From positions 4,402,001 to 4,466,000 of the forward strand of contig NZ_CP098325.1 of the NCBI RefSeq assembly GCF_023639785.1: 64,000 nt of DNA, written 5' to 3'. The stretch is from Leclercia adecarboxylata. GTDB taxonomy: Bacteria > Pseudomonadota > Gammaproteobacteria > Enterobacterales > Enterobacteriaceae. This document shows, piece after piece, positions 61,455 through 64,000 of the stretch; positions within the stretch are counted from its first letter, which is position 1, and every line of letters starts with the position of its first letter. The notes beneath the pieces are model-generated. The model was not told the origin of the DNA. It was given only the letters and a program-made list of their open reading frames with translations, and did no database searches. Position numbers and translations under genes: made by a program.

Positions 61455-62255
61455 TTATTCAAGAAACAGCTTACGCAGATATTTTGGCACTGCGTTGTCA
61501 GCGTTGGTGCCGATCACTTCCAGCTCCGGATGCAGATCTTTCAGGCGCTGGTGAGCGTTTTCCATAATGCAGCCCTTACCCGCCATCGACAGCATTTCGG
61601 CGTCGTTCATACCGTCGCCAAAGGCGATGCAGTCCCGCAGGTCAAAGCCCAGACGTTTCGCCACCGCTTCCAGGGCATGCCCTTTGGAGACACCGCCCGC
61701 CATCACTTCGAGACAGGTCAGCGTGGAGAAACTGACGTTAACCCGATCCCCCCAGCGCGCGTTAATCGCCTGCTCCAGCGGGAGCAGCGCTTCGTGGCTG
61801 TCGGAAGTGAAGAACACTTTGCTGATGCCTTCCGGCTCCAGCAGGCCCGGCTCATACAGGGAATAGTTAAAGACCGCCTCTTTGAAGAAACGCATCTCGT
61901 CCGGACGGTGACGGTTCATAAACCACTCATCATCGCGATAGACGTTAGTGATGATGTCGGGGCTGTTATGCATGATACCGAACAGATCGGTGGCAATGTC
62001 GCGATCGAGGTTATGTGTGAAGATCAGATTCCCGTCCAGATCGTGCACGCGGGCACCGTTGGAGGTGATCATGTAGGATTTGATCTCCAGATTATCGCGG
62101 ATCTGGCCCACATCGACGTGGTGGCGGCCGGTCGCGAAGACAAAGTTCACGCCACGGGCGGTCAGGAGTTTTAAGGTCTCTTTCGCGTAAGGCGATAAAG
62201 TGTGGTCGGGAGAGAGCAGCGTGCCATCTAAATCAGACGCGACAACCTGGTACAT
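61455..62255 (-). CDS. yigL: HAD-family sugar/pyridoxal phosphatase YigL
   Basis: A Cof-type haloacid dehalogenase phosphatase of 266 residues. The catalytic DxDGT motif is ASDLDGTLL (residues 6-14), with Lys in VSKGHALE and the acidic GDGMNDAEM. In E. coli YigL dephosphorylates sugar phosphates and pyridoxal phosphate and is released post-transcriptionally by the small RNA SgrS during sugar-phosphate stress through the pldB-yigL transcript. ATG 62255 (MYQVVASDLDG) matches E. coli; it lies 25 bases after pldB on the same strand, so the dicistronic layout is kept. Confidence 0.95.
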   Translation of the reverse strand: MYQVVASDLDGTLLSPDHTLSPYAKETLKLLTARGVNFVFATGRHHVDVGQIRDNLEIKSYMITSNGARVHDLDGNLIFTHNLDRDIATDLFGIMHNSPDIITNVYRDDEWFMNRHRPDEMRFFKEAVFNYSLYEPGLLEPEGISKVFFTSDSHEALLPLEQAINARWGDRVNVSFSTLTCLEVMAGGVSKGHALEAVAKRLGFDLRDCIAFGDGMNDAEMLSMAGKGCIMENAHQRLKDLHPELEVIGTNADNAVPKYLRKLFLE

Positions 62256-62280
62256 AGAAAAATTTAACCTCTGGTGAATA

Positions 62281-63273
62281 TCAGTTATGCCTGCCGAAAA
62301 AGTCGACGATGGCGTGGAGTGCGACTGAGCGCATGGCGTCCTTTTCGAAAAGGATCTCATGGTACGCGCCGTTTATGACCAGCGGTTTACCCCCTTCACA
62401 AGGGTGTCCGGCTGCGGCTCGCAGTTCACAAAAGCGGTCGTGCATACGGTTATCCACCACCCGCTCCTCTTCAGCCTGAAGGATGAGCGCGGGCGTGTCG
62501 TCCTGGCCGGCACCCGCCAGCACCTGTTCTCCTGCCAGGATTCCTTCGCGAACCCAGTGCCAGGTGGGGCCGCCAACGCGCAAGCGCGGTTCATCGGCAT
62601 AGAAACGCAGGTTACGGCGATAACGCTGCTGGCTGTGGGTTAAGACGTTGATGGCAAAAGGCAAAGCCCGCCAGCGCCCTGTTCCGATGGCGTAGCTTTC
62701 ACGAATGCGCTGATGGCCCTCAGCCCAGTCGAGAAGATGGCGCACCATCCAGTCCGGAAAACGTATCACAATGCCATACATCGGCGCGGTAAGCGCAATG
62801 GCATCGCACTGGTGATCGTAGCGCTGCAAAAAGAGCGTAGAAATGGCGCCGCCCATGGAGTGCGCAAGAATATAGCGCTTGCGCCACGGACCGGGCTGCA
62901 CTTCCTGTTGCCAGAATGCGGCCAGATCGTCGACGTAATCACTGAAGTTATCCACGTGGCCACGATGGGTATCCGGCAACATCCGACCGGAAAGTCCCTG
63001 CCCGCGATGGTCGATAATTAACACATCAAAACCCAGATGGAACAGGTCGTATGCCAGCTCGGCATATTTGATGTAACTTTCGATACGCCCGGGGCAAACG
63101 ACAATCACCCGGTCATTTTTTTCGTCACGGAAACGAACGAAGCGAACCGGGATATCCCCGACGCCCGTAAACTCATCTTCCTCGCGCTGTCGCCAGAAAT
63201 CGGTCAACGGCCCCATGGAGAAAGCAGCATATGCCTTTTCTCGTGTTTCCCAGTCCTTATTCTGCTGAAACAT
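62281..63273 (-). CDS. pldB: Lysophospholipase L2
   Basis: An inner-membrane-associated alpha/beta hydrolase that removes the remaining acyl chain from lysophospholipids. The nucleophile elbow is AHSMGG; DHRGQG and the C-terminal His in NGAYHEIL complete the family pattern. The start at 63273 (MFQQNKDWETRE) matches E. coli; the frame extends upstream to 63327 without conservation. At 330 residues it is about ten shorter than E. coli at the C-terminus. Cotranscribed with yigL; divergent from rhtB. Confidence 0.95.
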   Translation of the reverse strand: MFQQNKDWETREKAYAAFSMGPLTDFWRQREEDEFTGVGDIPVRFVRFRDEKNDRVIVVCPGRIESYIKYAELAYDLFHLGFDVLIIDHRGQGLSGRMLPDTHRGHVDNFSDYVDDLAAFWQQEVQPGPWRKRYILAHSMGGAISTLFLQRYDHQCDAIALTAPMYGIVIRFPDWMVRHLLDWAEGHQRIRESYAIGTGRWRALPFAINVLTHSQQRYRRNLRFYADEPRLRVGGPTWHWVREGILAGEQVLAGAGQDDTPALILQAEEERVVDNRMHDRFCELRAAAGHPCEGGKPLVINGAYHEILFEKDAMRSVALHAIVDFFGRHN

Positions 63274-63382
63274 CGGGATTACGCCCCTGTAAGCCAAGGA
63301 ATATCGTTTTTTTGTGACAGGTCGCAAAATGACTCAACATTAGCGTATTGTGGCATAAAAATAGACGATTCGGGAGCTTCAA

Positions 63383-64000
63383 ATGTCCTTCGAGTGGTGG
63401 TTCGCCTACCTGCTGACATCCATTATCCTCAGCCTTTCACCGGGTTCCGGGGCGATCAATACCATGACCACTGCCATGAATCACGGCTATCGCGGCGCAG
63501 CGGCGTCGATTGCCGGGTTGCAGACCGGGCTCGGTATCCACATTGTGCTGGTGGGCGTGGGGCTCGGCACGCTGTTCTCCCGTTCGGTGCTCGCCTTCGA
63601 AGTGCTGAAGTGGGCCGGGGCTGCCTATCTTATCTGGCTGGGGATCCAGCAGTGGCGCGCTGCCGGCGCCCTCGATTTGAATACCCTCGCCCAGACGCAA
63701 AGCCGGGGCAAGCTGTTTAAACGGGCAGTGTTTGTGAACCTGACCAACCCGAAAAGCATCGTCTTTCTTGCCGCCCTGTTTCCGCAGTTTATCGTCCCGC
63801 ACCAGCCGCAGATCGCGCAGTACGTGGTGCTTGGCGTGACGACCATCGTGGTGGATATCATTGTGATGATTGGCTATGCGACGCTGGCGACGCGGATTGC
63901 CGTATGGATTAAAGGGCCTCGCCAGATGAAGGCCCTGAATAAGGTATTTGGTTCGCTGTTTATGCTGGTGGGCGCGCTGCTGGCGTCAGCAAGACACGCT
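63383..64000 (+). CDS. rhtB: Homoserine/homoserine lactone exporter RhtB (stop codon beyond the window)
   Basis: A LysE/RhtB-family inner-membrane exporter of homoserine, homoserine lactone and threonine-related compounds. ATG 63383 ([14 protein letters not shown]) has GGGAG upstream. Typical LysE-family elements are [32 protein letters not shown] and NLTNPKS, and about six membrane segments are visible. All 206 codons expected from E. coli RhtB fit exactly up to base 64000 (ending ASARHA), so only the stop codon should be missing. Divergent from pldB. Confidence 0.94.
   Translation, partial: MSFEWWFAYLLTSIILSLSPGSGAINTMTTAMNHGYRGAAASIAGLQTGLGIHIVLVGVGLGTLFSRSVLAFEVLKWAGAAYLIWLGIQQWRAAGALDLNTLAQTQSRGKLFKRAVFVNLTNPKSIVFLAALFPQFIVPHQPQIAQYVVLGVTTIVVDIIVMIGYATLATRIAVWIKGPRQMKALNKVFGSLFMLVGALLASARHA

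Overview
The window is a chromosomal segment from a member of the Enterobacteriaceae. Nearly every protein is a close, collinear relative of an E. coli K-12 protein. The 16S gene has a variable-region pattern that I associate, from memory only, with the Enterobacter/Leclercia/Lelliottia group. It carries about 50 protein genes and one complete rRNA operon. I saw no insertion sequence, prophage, integrase or CRISPR array.

Left arm (1-25.9 kb): uspB, uspA, rsmJ, prlC, rlmJ and gor come first. A short accessory patch follows (6.5-7.8 kb) with a pentapeptide-repeat-like gene facing away from a caspase-like (clan CD) putative cysteine peptidase. Next come treF, a HEPN-like/transmembrane/ankyrin-like protein, an acetyltransferase, and an SDR enzyme divergent from the LysR regulator yhjC. 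The conserved yhjD-yhjE-yhjG-pdeH-kdgK-yhjJ-dctA-pdeK stretch closes the arm. pdeH has a textbook flagellar sigma-28 promoter.

Right arm (26-64 kb): birA-murB, then the rRNA operon read on the minus strand (16S, a spacer without tRNA, 23S, 5S). After it come hemG-trkH-yigZ-pepQ, the FadR-controlled fadBA operon, fre-ubiD, rfaH, tatABCD, ubiB-ubiJ-ubiE, rmuC, udp and ysgA. A bgl-type PTS/glucosidase/antiterminator operon sits behind a RAT/terminator leader. The arm ends with metE/metR, yigM, yigL, pldB and rhtB, whose stop codon lies just past the end.

Two joins depart from E. coli order. First, the rRNA operon has rrnA-type flanks at its 16S end (hemG) and rrnB-type flanks at its 5S end (murB-birA). 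Second, birA abuts pdeK, so the right arm is inverted and displaced relative to the left arm. The 16S-23S spacer has a hairpin in place of a tRNA. The best candidate for an undescribed system is the divergent pentapeptide/caspase-like pair beside gor, with the HEPN-like membrane protein near treF as a second lead. Functions for these are inferred only from motifs.
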